The notes under the pieces are model-generated. The model made no database searches. It had not been told where the DNA came from and worked only from the letters and a program-made list of their open reading frames with translations. This document shows, one piece after another, positions 50,236 to 57,766 of a stretch of 64,000 nt of DNA. Origin of the DNA: Trichococcus sp. K1Tr (GTDB taxonomy: Bacteria > Bacillota > Bacilli > Lactobacillales > Aerococcaceae); the NCBI RefSeq assembly GCF_028309625.1, contig NZ_JAQMHR010000005.1, forward strand, positions 1 to 64,000, read 5' to 3'. A program made the translations under genes and the position numbers. The stretch's first letter is position 1, and every line of letters starts with the position of its first letter.

Positions 50236-50745
50236 ATGTTTGGCTTTTTTAAGAAGGATGATAAAAAGGGAAAACTGCCGGTTGAAAAGGAAATCTTGTA
50301 TTCACCAGCCAACGGTGTAGTAGTACCTGTTTCGGATGTTGCAGACCCAGTGTTTTCCCAAAAAATGATGGGTGACGGTTTCGCTGTCATTCCTGCAGAC
50401 GGTAACATCTATTCTCCTGCAAAAGGAAAAGTGCTGAGCGTATTTCCGACAAAGCATGCAGTAGGCATTTTGTTGGACAGCGGATTGGAACTTTTGTTGC
50501 ACATGGGATTGGATACGGTTGAACTGAACGGGAAACCGTTCGAAATCTTCGTGAAGGAAGGGCAAGCTTTGACTGCAGATACTCTGATCGCCAAAGTCGA
50601 TCTGGCACAACTGCAGGAAGCCGGCAAAGACTCCGCGATGGTCGTCGTCATCACGAATATGGAGAAAGTAAAAAACTTCAGTTTGGATGTGACAGGTGAG
50701 GCTGCCGTAAAAGCAGAAATCGGAAGCGTCCAGCCGAAGGAATAA
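50236..50745 (+). CDS. crr: PTS glucose-type EIIA protein
   Basis: 169 residues. Single EIIA-Glc domain that carries phosphate from HPr to a sugar permease. The N-terminal tail (FGFFKKDDKKGK) may be a membrane-binding amphipathic helix as in enterobacterial Crr. YSPANGVVVPVSDVADPVFS, the neutral His74 in FPTKHAVGI and the phosphorylated His89 in LLLHMGLDTVELNG are present. A free-standing EIIA in a low-GC Gram-positive can serve several permeases lacking this domain. Own promoter and terminator. Confidence 0.93.
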   Translation: MFGFFKKDDKKGKLPVEKEILYSPANGVVVPVSDVADPVFSQKMMGDGFAVIPADGNIYSPAKGKVLSVFPTKHAVGILLDSGLELLLHMGLDTVELNGKPFEIFVKEGQALTADTLIAKVDLAQLQEAGKDSAMVVVITNMEKVKNFSLDVTGEAAVKAEIGSVQPKE

Positions 50746-50758
50746 CAAAAATATATGC

Positions 50759-50801
50759 AAAAAGCTTCATCCGGCTGATCGCCGGGTGAAGCTTTTTCGT
50801 C
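50759..50801 (+). terminator. Terminator after the EIIA gene
   Basis: AAAAAGCTTCA pairs with TGAAGCTTTTT; the loop holds a further CCGGC/GCCGG pairing. Confidence 0.88.
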
Positions 50802-50903
50802 GCCATACGTGTAAACAGCCGACGCCACGCCGATGTGTCGACTGAACGGAACCTGATATATTCTGAACAATCGAAACAACGGCTGTTGCCTACATACAAC
50901 CCG

Positions 50904-51521
50904 TTAAGGACGTTCCAGCGAAAAAATCTCCCCGAGCTTTGTATAGTCGTTGCCGGCCAGCCTTGCGATCGGCTCCAATTTGTCGGCCAAAACGTACTGT
51001 TTTTCTTGGTCGAATACCGATTCGTCGAAAAGGAAATCTTCGACGCGCAGGATGAACAGATCAGTCAGCACGTTGCCCTCAGCATCCGCCAGAGGCACAT
51101 ATTGGTGCACGGTTGTTTCCATGCGGATTTTCGCCTCTTTGATGGCGGGTACAGCGACGGTATGACTGGCGGTCAGCGTCAACTCCGTCAGATCGATTTC
51201 GCTCTCCGTATCCGGCAGTTGGGCGGCCGTCTTGTTCATCTCCTCAACCAAGTCTTCGCTGACGATATGGACGACGCCTTGTCGGGAAGCCAGCAGGTTT
51301 TTGGCGGAATCCTTGATTTTTCCGTCATTCCTCAGAATGGCTACGCTGATCAGCGGCAACACATTTGATGCGACACTGAAAAAACTGAAGGGCGCGGCAT
51401 TGACTACTTGTGTTTCTGGATTCTGGGTAGTGATCCAGGCAATTGGGCGGGGAATGATGCTCCCGGTCAAAAGTTTGTACATCTGTTTCGTGTTGAGTTC
51501 TTCGGTATTGAAATGCTGCAT
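50904..51521 (-). CDS. Flavin reductase-like FMN-binding protein
   Basis: 205 residues. Split-barrel flavin-binding fold: LLTGSIIPRPIAWITTQ at the N-terminus, VNAAPFSFFSVASNVLPLISVAI, DSAKNLLASRQGVVHIV, and HQYVPLADAEG. Members reduce FMN or use bound FMN to reduce other compounds. It starts 4 bases after the stop of the VOC dioxygenase-like gene. In Firmicutes these two types are often paired in quinone or aromatic stress operons (mhq-like), so detoxification is the likely common job. Confidence 0.87.
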   Translation of the reverse strand: MQHFNTEELNTKQMYKLLTGSIIPRPIAWITTQNPETQVVNAAPFSFFSVASNVLPLISVAILRNDGKIKDSAKNLLASRQGVVHIVSEDLVEEMNKTAAQLPDTESEIDLTELTLTASHTVAVPAIKEAKIRMETTVHQYVPLADAEGNVLTDLFILRVEDFLFDESVFDQEKQYVLADKLEPIARLAGNDYTKLGEIFSLERP

Positions 51522-51525
51522 GGGA

Positions 51526-52428
51526 TCACTTCTTTCTGGTCAGGATAGTGGATTCGATTGTCTTTCGTTTTGGTTCCAGGAAATCAGGGAGGGCAAACGT
51601 CTCGCCTAATTTTTCCAGTGGTTCGTCAAGAGTGAATCCTGGTTGGTCTGTCGCTATTTCGATGCGCAATCCGCTCGGTTCGCGCAGATACAGGCTTTGG
51701 AAGTAACCGCGGTCGATGATTTTTTCCACGGTAATATTATTTTCTTTTGCCTTTTCGAGGATCTGATACAGATCTTTGCGTCCGTGCACGCTGTAGGCGA
51801 TGTGATCGATGGCTCCTCTGCCGAGACGGCTAGGCTTCAGGCTGGTGGACTGGATCAGTCGACTTTCCTCTCCAGGCGCAGGGATCGGATGGGCAATATG
51901 GTCTGTCAGCAACATGCCCAGAACATCTCGGAAAAAGGTCTCCGTTTTTTCCAGGTCGGAAACGGTGTAATGGATGCCTTGGATTCCGATGATCTGGTAT
52001 CCGGCGGGCACATCGCTGTGGCGCGTCGCCTGATCGGGCGCAATCATTCCGGGCACTTCGACCAAACTGATTTTCATGTCGTCCGGATCCAGGAAAGTGC
52101 AGCTAGCTTCATCGTTTCCAATTAAACGAACGGCTCCCGCGGTAAGGCGTTTTTTCCAGAACGGCAGACTGCCTTGAGGGATCTTCAGCAGCACTTCATG
52201 GATATAGCTGTCTTCTTCGTGACGTTGGCCGACTCTCGGCAACTCGAAAAAGGTCAATATCGTACCGGGAGTTCCCTTGTAGTCCCCATAAAAAAGGTGG
52301 GGATCGGTCAAATTATCCTGATTGACTGTCTGTTTGACGAGACGCAATCCTAAGGTATCGCTGTAAAAGGTTTTGTTCTTCTCAGCATCTTTGGTGATGG
52401 CGGTGAGATGGTGAAAACCGGTAATCAT
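51526..52428 (-). CDS. Ring-cleaving dioxygenase-like VOC protein (MhqO type)
   Basis: 300 residues, two VOC halves (about 3-130 and 150-290). GFHHLTAITKDAEKNKTFYSDTLGLRLVKQTVNQDN is the usual N-terminus (position 3-40 gives the first His). FYGDYKGTPGTILTFFELPR, IQGIHYTVSDLEKTETFF, AIDHIAYSVHGRKDL and FQSLYLREPSGLRIEIAT provide metal ligands. Closest to MhqO/MhqA-like proteins that act on hydroquinones or catechols. The ATG at 52428 is 5 bases after TTGGAG. Operon with the flavin reductase gene; no MhqR gene is nearby. Confidence 0.87.
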   Translation of the reverse strand: MITGFHHLTAITKDAEKNKTFYSDTLGLRLVKQTVNQDNLTDPHLFYGDYKGTPGTILTFFELPRVGQRHEEDSYIHEVLLKIPQGSLPFWKKRLTAGAVRLIGNDEASCTFLDPDDMKISLVEVPGMIAPDQATRHSDVPAGYQIIGIQGIHYTVSDLEKTETFFRDVLGMLLTDHIAHPIPAPGEESRLIQSTSLKPSRLGRGAIDHIAYSVHGRKDLYQILEKAKENNITVEKIIDRGYFQSLYLREPSGLRIEIATDQPGFTLDEPLEKLGETFALPDFLEPKRKTIESTILTRKK

Positions 52429-52565
52429 GTATGCTCCAACCTCCATTCAAATAATCCATAAGTCGAGTATACAGGAGAGTGCCTCAGCGAGGTAACTATT
52501 CTGCTCAGCGGGGGCGGGAGAGCTGGACCCGTGGATGGAAATAAATGAAACCGACTGAATGATAT

Positions 52566-52598
52566 CAAAAAAACCTCCGCGTTCATCAGAACGGGAGG
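52566..52598 (-). terminator. Terminator of the lactonase gene
   Basis: On the minus strand CCTCC-GTTC pairs with GAAC-GGAGG (loop TGAT, bulged bases), followed by T7. Confidence 0.8.
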
Positions 52599-52613
52599 CG
52601 TATTGTTATTATT

Positions 52614-53645
52614 TTAGTAGAAAACACAAACGCACTCTGGCGCGTAGACGTCTTTTTGCACCAACGTCAATTTGCCGGTTTCTGCATCGCGTTCGAACAA
52701 AGTCAGGTTGTCGGAATCCTGATGGGCCACGATTACGAATTGGCCGCTCGGATCCAAGTTGAAGTCACGCGGGATGTTTCCTTCGGTAGGGACATATTCC
52801 ACTAATGACAATGTTTCGCCGTCTTCGGATACCGCATAGACAACCAATGAATCATGTCCGCGGTTGGAAGCGTAGACGAATTTGCCGTCTGCGGAAATGC
52901 GGATAGCTGCGCCGCCGTTGAAACCTGTGTGCTCTTCAGGGATAGTCGTGATGACTTGCAATAATGAGAAAGTGCCTGTTGCTGCATCATAAGCCAACAC
53001 TTCTACATCGCTGCTCAATTCACCGAACATGTAAGCCACTTTGCCGTTCGGATGGAAAACCAAGTGACGCGGTCCAGTTCCGGGCGTCGCTTTATAATGG
53101 GCAACTTCCGCCAATTTGCCTTCATCAGAAACCGTGTAGGTGTAAACTTCGTCGGTACCCAAATCGCAAGCCAACAAGAATTTCTTGTCCGGGGAAAGTG
53201 CGCTGTAGTGCACATGCGGAATAGTTTGGTTTTCATGGATGCTTGAACCCTCATGCTGCGCACGGTCAGTCATCGTGAAGGAGCCGTCAGCGTTCTCTTT
53301 ATAGACTGTCAAGTATCCGCCGTGGTAATTGGCAGTGAAGATCAATTTTTTGTCTTCGTCGAAGTAGATATAGCAAGGCGCAGATCCTTCAGCAGAAATT
53401 TCGGCTACCTTGTCATAGGTTCCGTTTTCATTTTTCTTGAAAGAAGTGATGCCGCCGCCTTCATCCGTTTTGGAAATCGCGTACAGCGTTTCTTTGTCCG
53501 CAGATAAGTCCAGGTAAGTAGGGCTGTCGACTTCCGCGATCAAGCGATAATCACGCAATTCTTTTTTATCGGTGTCCAAAATGATTTGATGAACCCCTTT
53601 ACTTTCTCTTTTCGTGTAAGAGCCAAGATATAAAACTTGTTCCAT
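52614..53645 (-). CDS. pgl: 6-phosphogluconolactonase-type beta-propeller lactonase
   Basis: 343 residues, seven-bladed propeller of the YbhE/YkgB family. Hydrolyses 6-phosphogluconolactone in the oxidative pentose phosphate path. YLGSYTKRESKGVHQI opens blade 1, then PTYLDLSADKETLYAISKTDEGGGI, HVHYSALSPDKKFLLACDLGTDEVY, GTGPRHLVFHPNGKVAYMFGEL, FVYASNRGHDSLVVY and GNIPRDFNLDPSGQFVIVAHQDSDN contain the repeat His, Asp and Arg residues of the family. Some members act on other lactones. AGGAGG precedes the ATG. Monocistronic. Confidence 0.9.
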   Translation of the reverse strand: MEQVLYLGSYTKRESKGVHQIILDTDKKELRDYRLIAEVDSPTYLDLSADKETLYAISKTDEGGGITSFKKNENGTYDKVAEISAEGSAPCYIYFDEDKKLIFTANYHGGYLTVYKENADGSFTMTDRAQHEGSSIHENQTIPHVHYSALSPDKKFLLACDLGTDEVYTYTVSDEGKLAEVAHYKATPGTGPRHLVFHPNGKVAYMFGELSSDVEVLAYDAATGTFSLLQVITTIPEEHTGFNGGAAIRISADGKFVYASNRGHDSLVVYAVSEDGETLSLVEYVPTEGNIPRDFNLDPSGQFVIVAHQDSDNLTLFERDAETGKLTLVQKDVYAPECVCVFY

Positions 53646-53819
53646 TCAAAGACCTCCTAAATATTATGATAATTCCATTATAACAAACGCCATTCACAAT
53701 TACAGGGAAAAAAGCTTGTAAAGCAAATAAAGTTGGATTCAATGGTATAATCAATGGTTTGCCAAATAAACTGTGATAGAATAGAAGTTGTAAAAAGTGT
53801 CTGAAAAGGAGATATGTCA

Positions 53820-54179
53820 ATGCAAAGCAAAGTAATTCAAATTGGAGAAAAAGCGATAGATATAAAGGAACCCATGATCATCCTGTTCGATGACAGCGCA
53901 ACGCCACCATTGCAGGAGGTTTCCGTGATCCATCGTTTTGTCGAGCCCCAGGAATGGTTCGAACTGGAAGACGGTGATCGGATTTTGTTTGACGACCAGG
54001 AATACCGTATATCCTATGTCGGTACGCACGTCCTGAAAAATCTGCAGTCGATCGGCCATACAACCATGATCTTCAAAAATTGGGATGACGAACGCCTGGA
54101 AACAAGCATCTATTTGACTCCTTACATTTTGCCGGCAATAACGGACGGCACCACCATTACTTATAAGAAGAAAGATTGA
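53820..54179 (+). CDS. Stand-alone PTS glucitol/sorbitol-type EIIA protein
   Basis: 119 residues. Resembles SrlB/GutA: phosphorylatable His38 in VSVIHRFVEP, then DRILFDDQEYRISYVGTHVL, KNLQSIGHTTMIFKNWDD and the terminal DGTTITYKKKD match the family order. No EIIB, EIIC or sorbitol dehydrogenase gene is in the window. Instead it overlaps (TTG/ATG region) or abuts the AI-2E family gene. A signalling role, with phosphorylation reporting PTS state, is therefore possible. The ATG at 53820 is 8 bases after AAGGAG; the ATG two codons earlier is too close. Confidence 0.85.
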   Translation: MQSKVIQIGEKAIDIKEPMIILFDDSATPPLQEVSVIHRFVEPQEWFELEDGDRILFDDQEYRISYVGTHVLKNLQSIGHTTMIFKNWDDERLETSIYLTPYILPAITDGTTITYKKKD

Positions 54180-54190
54180 AGGTGAGTCCC

Positions 54191-55390
54191 ATGGAAAGAG
54201 CTCCGCGTAGAGGAACGAAATCCGGGAATAGGTTGTCGTGGTTCGAAAGATGGTTTCTGAACAACAAATTCGTGACTATCCTGTTGATCACTTTACTGAT
54301 TCTCCTGATCGTTTTGGTATTTTCAAAAGTATCTTATCTTTTAGGGCCGATAGGCAGCTTCTTCAGTGTCATCGGTTTTCCGCTGATAATGGCGGGTATT
54401 TTTTATTACATGCTGAATCCGTTGGTTACGCTGATGGAGAAGCGGGGCATAAAGCGTTTTGTCGGGACGTGGATCGCTTTCGTGCTGGTGTTGCTGCTGA
54501 TGATCTGGGGATTTGCGATCCTGATTCCGATCATCCGCGACCAGACGATAGGCATTGTACGCGAATTTCCGGCTTATTGGCAGGCGCTTGAGAGCATGAC
54601 GATCGAATTGGTCAATTATGATTGGTTCACCTCCCTGCAGGATCAGATCAACGAAATCAATGCGGACATCTTCAACAGCGTTTCCGCGAAATTGAACGAA
54701 GTGCTGTCGAACACGGTCAGCGGCTTGGGCAGTGTCGTCGGATTGTTGACGAATGCGTTTGTGGGCATCATCACGATGCCGATTATTCTGTATTATCTGC
54801 TGAAAGAAGGAGAGAAGTTGCCGCTGACTTTTCTGCAATTCTTTCCCACAAATCTGCGGGAATCGATCGGGGAACTGCTGAAGAAAATCAACACGCAGAT
54901 CAGCCAATATGTGCGCGGTCAGATAATAGTTGCTTTCTTTGTCGGGCTGATGTTCGTCATCGGCTACGCCATCGTCGGAATGAAGTTCGGCATCGTCCTG
55001 GGGATACTCGCAGGTTTCCTGAACATCATCCCGTACATGGGGTCCTTCATTGCGATGATACCAGCAGTGATCGTTGCGATTGTTGATTCACCGCTGATGC
55101 TGGCAAAAGTGCTGCTTGTTTTTTCGATCGAGCAGTTCATCGAAGGCCGCGTCATTTCTCCGCAGGTACTCGGCAGCAATCTCGAGGTCCATCCCGTCAC
55201 GATCATCTTCGTATTGCTCACGGCAGGAAAACTGTTCGGCCTGACCGGTTTCATCTTGGGTATTCCCGGTTATGCTGTCCTTAAAGTGCTGTTCATGCAT
55301 ATCTTCGATTGGTACAAAGAAATTTCCGGCTTGTATTTGGATGAACCTGAAGTCGAGGAAGAACCGGAAGAGGATTATGCTCAAGAATAA
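54191..55390 (+). CDS. AI-2E family transporter (YdiK/TqsA-like)
   Basis: 399 residues, about eight membrane helices with a large soluble loop (about 115-200). LLGPIGSFFSVIGFPLIMAGIFYYMLNPLV at the N-terminal end, then GIITMPIILYYLLKEGEKLP, FGIVLGILAGFLNIIPYMGSFIAMIPAVIVA and EQFIEGRVISPQVLGSNLEVHPVTIIFVLL are family hallmarks. A very acidic tail (PEVEEEPEEDYAQE) ends it. Members export diverse solutes or ions; only one exports AI-2. AAGGTGAG lies 4 bases before the ATG, inside the EIIA gene end. Operon with EIIA, sppA and RDD genes. Confidence 0.9.
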   Translation: MERAPRRGTKSGNRLSWFERWFLNNKFVTILLITLLILLIVLVFSKVSYLLGPIGSFFSVIGFPLIMAGIFYYMLNPLVTLMEKRGIKRFVGTWIAFVLVLLLMIWGFAILIPIIRDQTIGIVREFPAYWQALESMTIELVNYDWFTSLQDQINEINADIFNSVSAKLNEVLSNTVSGLGSVVGLLTNAFVGIITMPIILYYLLKEGEKLPLTFLQFFPTNLRESIGELLKKINTQISQYVRGQIIVAFFVGLMFVIGYAIVGMKFGIVLGILAGFLNIIPYMGSFIAMIPAVIVAIVDSPLMLAKVLLVFSIEQFIEGRVISPQVLGSNLEVHPVTIIFVLLTAGKLFGLTGFILGIPGYAVLKVLFMHIFDWYKEISGLYLDEPEVEEEPEEDYAQE

Positions 55391-55415
55391 TCGAAACGAA
55401 AAGGGGTAATGCTTG

Positions 55416-56456
55416 ATGAACAAAAAGAGATGGATTGCGGTCGCAATCGCGCTTGTGCTTTTCGTGGCATCACTCGGCTCGCAATTTTTGTCGACCCGAT
55501 TGGCTGACCAAACGGAAGATTCCCTCAGCCAGCTTACCGGCAATCTGATACCAGGGACGAGCCTGCAGGAAAGTGTTCTGGAAAGCGGCGATGCCAGCAA
55601 CCGGATTGCGGTTCTGCATATCGAAGGCACCATCCAATCAGGTGCAGGCAGTATGCTGACGGACGGATCCAGCTATGATCACGACCTTTTCCTGGAGCAA
55701 TTGAAAGCCATCGAAGAGGATGACACGATCAAAGGGATCTTCCTGATAGTGGACAGTCCGGGTGGTGGGGTATATGAAAGTGCGGAGGCGCACGATAAAT
55801 TGTACCGCATCGCCGCTGAGAAGAAACTTCCGGTCTATGCTTCGATGCAAGGCACGGCCGCAAGCGGGGGCTACTACATCTCCGCCGGTGCGGACAAAAT
55901 TTATGCCACTGCCGAAACGACTACCGGTTCGATCGGTGTCATCATGCAAGCAATCGAATACTCTGGCCTGCTTGAAAAATTGGGTATCGAATACAATACG
56001 ATCAAGTCAGGCAGCCTCAAGGACATCGGGTCTCCGGATCGGGATATGACGGAAGAAGAACGTGCGTTGCTTCAGGCATACGTCGATGAGGCTTATCAGC
56101 GTTTCGTCACCGTCGTATCGACGGGAAGGGATATGCCGGAAGAAGAGGTCCGCGCTGTTGCGAATGGCATGATTTATTCGGGAACCCAAGCTCAAGCGCT
56201 AGGGTTGGTGGATGAGATAGCCTACACGGATGATGCCTTGAAAGCGATGAAAGCAGCTTACGACCTCGAAGATGCGGAAGTGTTCGACTATACTTCGACA
56301 CCTGGATTGTTTTCCGATTTTTCTTGGTTGTTCGCTCAGGCGGCTGCCAAACTGACGAGCCAGGACAACCAGACGCTTTCTGAACTGCAGCTGCTCCGTG
56401 ACACTTTCGGGACAACCGCCGCGCCGAGATTGCTTTATCTCTACGGAGGTGAGTGA
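55416..56456 (+). CDS. sppA: Signal peptide peptidase SppA (S49)
   Basis: 346 residues. Membrane-anchored serine/lysine protease that degrades leftover signal peptides. One N-terminal membrane helix (about 5-24) is followed by the S49 domain: RIAVLHIEGTIQSG, FLIVDSPGGGVYESAEAHDKL, the Ser nucleophile in GTAASGGYYISAGADKIYA, TGSIGVIMQ and the general-base Lys in NTIKSGSLKDIGSPDRDMTEEE. AAAGGGG is 9 bases from the ATG. It overlaps the RDD gene start by one base (TGATG). Confidence 0.94.
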   Translation: MNKKRWIAVAIALVLFVASLGSQFLSTRLADQTEDSLSQLTGNLIPGTSLQESVLESGDASNRIAVLHIEGTIQSGAGSMLTDGSSYDHDLFLEQLKAIEEDDTIKGIFLIVDSPGGGVYESAEAHDKLYRIAAEKKLPVYASMQGTAASGGYYISAGADKIYATAETTTGSIGVIMQAIEYSGLLEKLGIEYNTIKSGSLKDIGSPDRDMTEEERALLQAYVDEAYQRFVTVVSTGRDMPEEEVRAVANGMIYSGTQAQALGLVDEIAYTDDALKAMKAAYDLEDAEVFDYTSTPGLFSDFSWLFAQAAAKLTSQDNQTLSELQLLRDTFGTTAAPRLLYLYGGE

Positions 56457-57025
56457 TGATGGAAGAGCAAACCACTACGCATGAAGAACGCTTGGAAGAG
56501 ATCCGGAAAAAGAAAGTAGCCTGGGAGGAAGCCGAGCGCTTTTCCGACCAACAGGAACGCCCGTTTCACCGCTATCCGGATTACGTATTCGCCGGTTTTT
56601 GGATCCGGTTCTTTGCCTACCTCGTCGACCTGCTTGTCGTGCAGGCTTTGGTGGCGATCCTGATCAAGCCGATCTTCGCTTTGGGCGGCATCAATATGCA
56701 AGGGAACGATCCCTTGACCATGTACGGATTTTTTCAGTTGCTGATCTTTGTCGGGTATTTCATATTGACGACGAAATATACGAACGGTCAAACACTTGGG
56801 AAAATGATCTTCGGCATCCGTGTCGTCTGCTTCAAAGAAGAAAAACTCAGTTGGCAGACCATCCTGATCCGCGAAGGCGTCGGCCGCTATATCGGCAAAG
56901 TCGTGGCCGTTATCTATCTGGTCGCTGCCTTCCAAAACAAGAAACAACATCCGATCGATATGCTTTGCGATACGTCGGTCGTGACGGAAAACAGCATCAG
57001 GGCTTTGCAAGAAAGTTACCAGTAG
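56456..57025 (+). CDS. RDD-family membrane protein
   Basis: 189 residues. A charged cytosolic N-terminus (about 1-45) precedes the RDD domain with three membrane helices: YVFAGFWIRFFAYLVDLLVVQALVAIL, GFFQLLIFVGYFILTT and IGKVVAVIYLVAAFQ. The motifs FWIRFFAYLVDLLV and NGQTLGKMIFGIRVV are typical. Some RDD proteins move ions; others accompany proteases such as SppA, as here. The start at ATG 56456 shares its A with the sppA stop; GGAGG lies 6 bases upstream. Confidence 0.87.
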   Translation: MMEEQTTTHEERLEEIRKKKVAWEEAERFSDQQERPFHRYPDYVFAGFWIRFFAYLVDLLVVQALVAILIKPIFALGGINMQGNDPLTMYGFFQLLIFVGYFILTTKYTNGQTLGKMIFGIRVVCFKEEKLSWQTILIREGVGRYIGKVVAVIYLVAAFQNKKQHPIDMLCDTSVVTENSIRALQESYQ

Positions 57026-57043
57026 AGAGAAAAAATGTGGAAA

Positions 57044-57086
57044 AACGGCATGCGATCGGTGGTTATCGGTCGCATGCCCTTTTTTT
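57044..57086 (+). terminator. Terminator of the EIIA/AI-2E/sppA/RDD group
   Basis: GGCATGCGA pairs with TCGCATGCC, with further inner pairing, then T7. Confidence 0.88.
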
Positions 57087-57155
57087 GTGTTGTGGTCAAT
57101 TTTTTTTGCGGGATGGCTGGAGGAGAATGTGGATAATACGTATAATAGTTTGGAA

Positions 57156-57290
57156 CTCCGGCGATGCCGTCATTCGCCGGAGAAGAGCGGTAAACCACAG
57201 AATGTCCTCCGGCGAGGACCTGCTCGTGGGAGGACACCTATCCTTCTTACCCTCTCTTCCGGGGAAGACAGCTTTAACCGGAGGAGACGG
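57156..57290. repeat. Second cluster of CTCCGGCGA palindromes
   Basis: The gene-free stretch 57087-57364 has three hairpins: 57156-57182 (perfect CTCCGGCGA / TCGCCGGAG), 57203-57236 (TGTCCTCC / GGGAGGACA, with CTCCGGCGA kept in the left part) and about 57252-57286 (CTCTTCCGG / CCGGAGGAG, decayed). It is the counterpart of 32748-32885. Confidence 0.7.
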
Positions 57291-57308
57291 CAGCACACCT
57301 ATTCCGAC

Positions 57309-57347
57309 TTGCAAATTCCGCCGCTAGTGTTATACTTGTTATATAAC
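57309..57347 (+). promoter_or_regulatory. Promoter and operator-like palindrome of the GntR gene
   Basis: -35 TTGCAA (57309-57314), 16 bases, -10 TATACT (57331-57336). The perfect palindrome GTTATATAAC (57338-57347) covers the expected start point, which suits autorepression by the GntR protein. Confidence 0.55.
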
Positions 57348-57364
57348 GAACAGGAGGGGTAAAT

Positions 57365-57766
57365 ATGTTCATCGAAATTCTCCCGAACAGCGATACGCCG
57401 ATCTACACGCAGCTGATGTACCAGATCAAAATTGGCATCCTCAAACGGGAATGGTCATATGGGGATGGATTGCCGAGCGTCCGGAGTTTGGCCGGCGAAT
57501 TGGGCATCAACATGCATACCGTGAATAAAGCGTACAATCTGTTGGCCGACGAAGGCGTGCTGGAAAAAAACCAGAAAGGCTATTTCGTGAGCGAACGCGC
57601 GACAATGGCGTCCAATGAACGCACGAAAGCGGCGATGCAGGATAAGCTCAAGGAAATCCTGATTGATAAACAGATTTTTGAGGTCGATGAAGAAACGTTC
57701 AACGGATGGCTGAACGAAATTGAGAAAGAGTTGGAAGGGGAAGGGGAAGCAGATGCTGATATTTAG
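57365..57766 (+). CDS. GntR-family regulator, YtrA/YhcF type
   Basis: 133 residues. Winged HTH at 10-78 (PIYTQLMYQIKIGILKREWS, GDGLPSVRSLAGELGINMHTVNKAYNLLADEGVLE) and a short helical dimer tail instead of a large effector domain, as in YtrA-type regulators. These usually control membrane or ABC-transporter genes next door. Here the 3' end overlaps the following membrane-protein gene by 14 bases, so the two are co-regulated. GGAGGGG precedes the ATG. Confidence 0.9.
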   Translation: MFIEILPNSDTPIYTQLMYQIKIGILKREWSYGDGLPSVRSLAGELGINMHTVNKAYNLLADEGVLEKNQKGYFVSERATMASNERTKAAMQDKLKEILIDKQIFEVDEETFNGWLNEIEKELEGEGEADADI

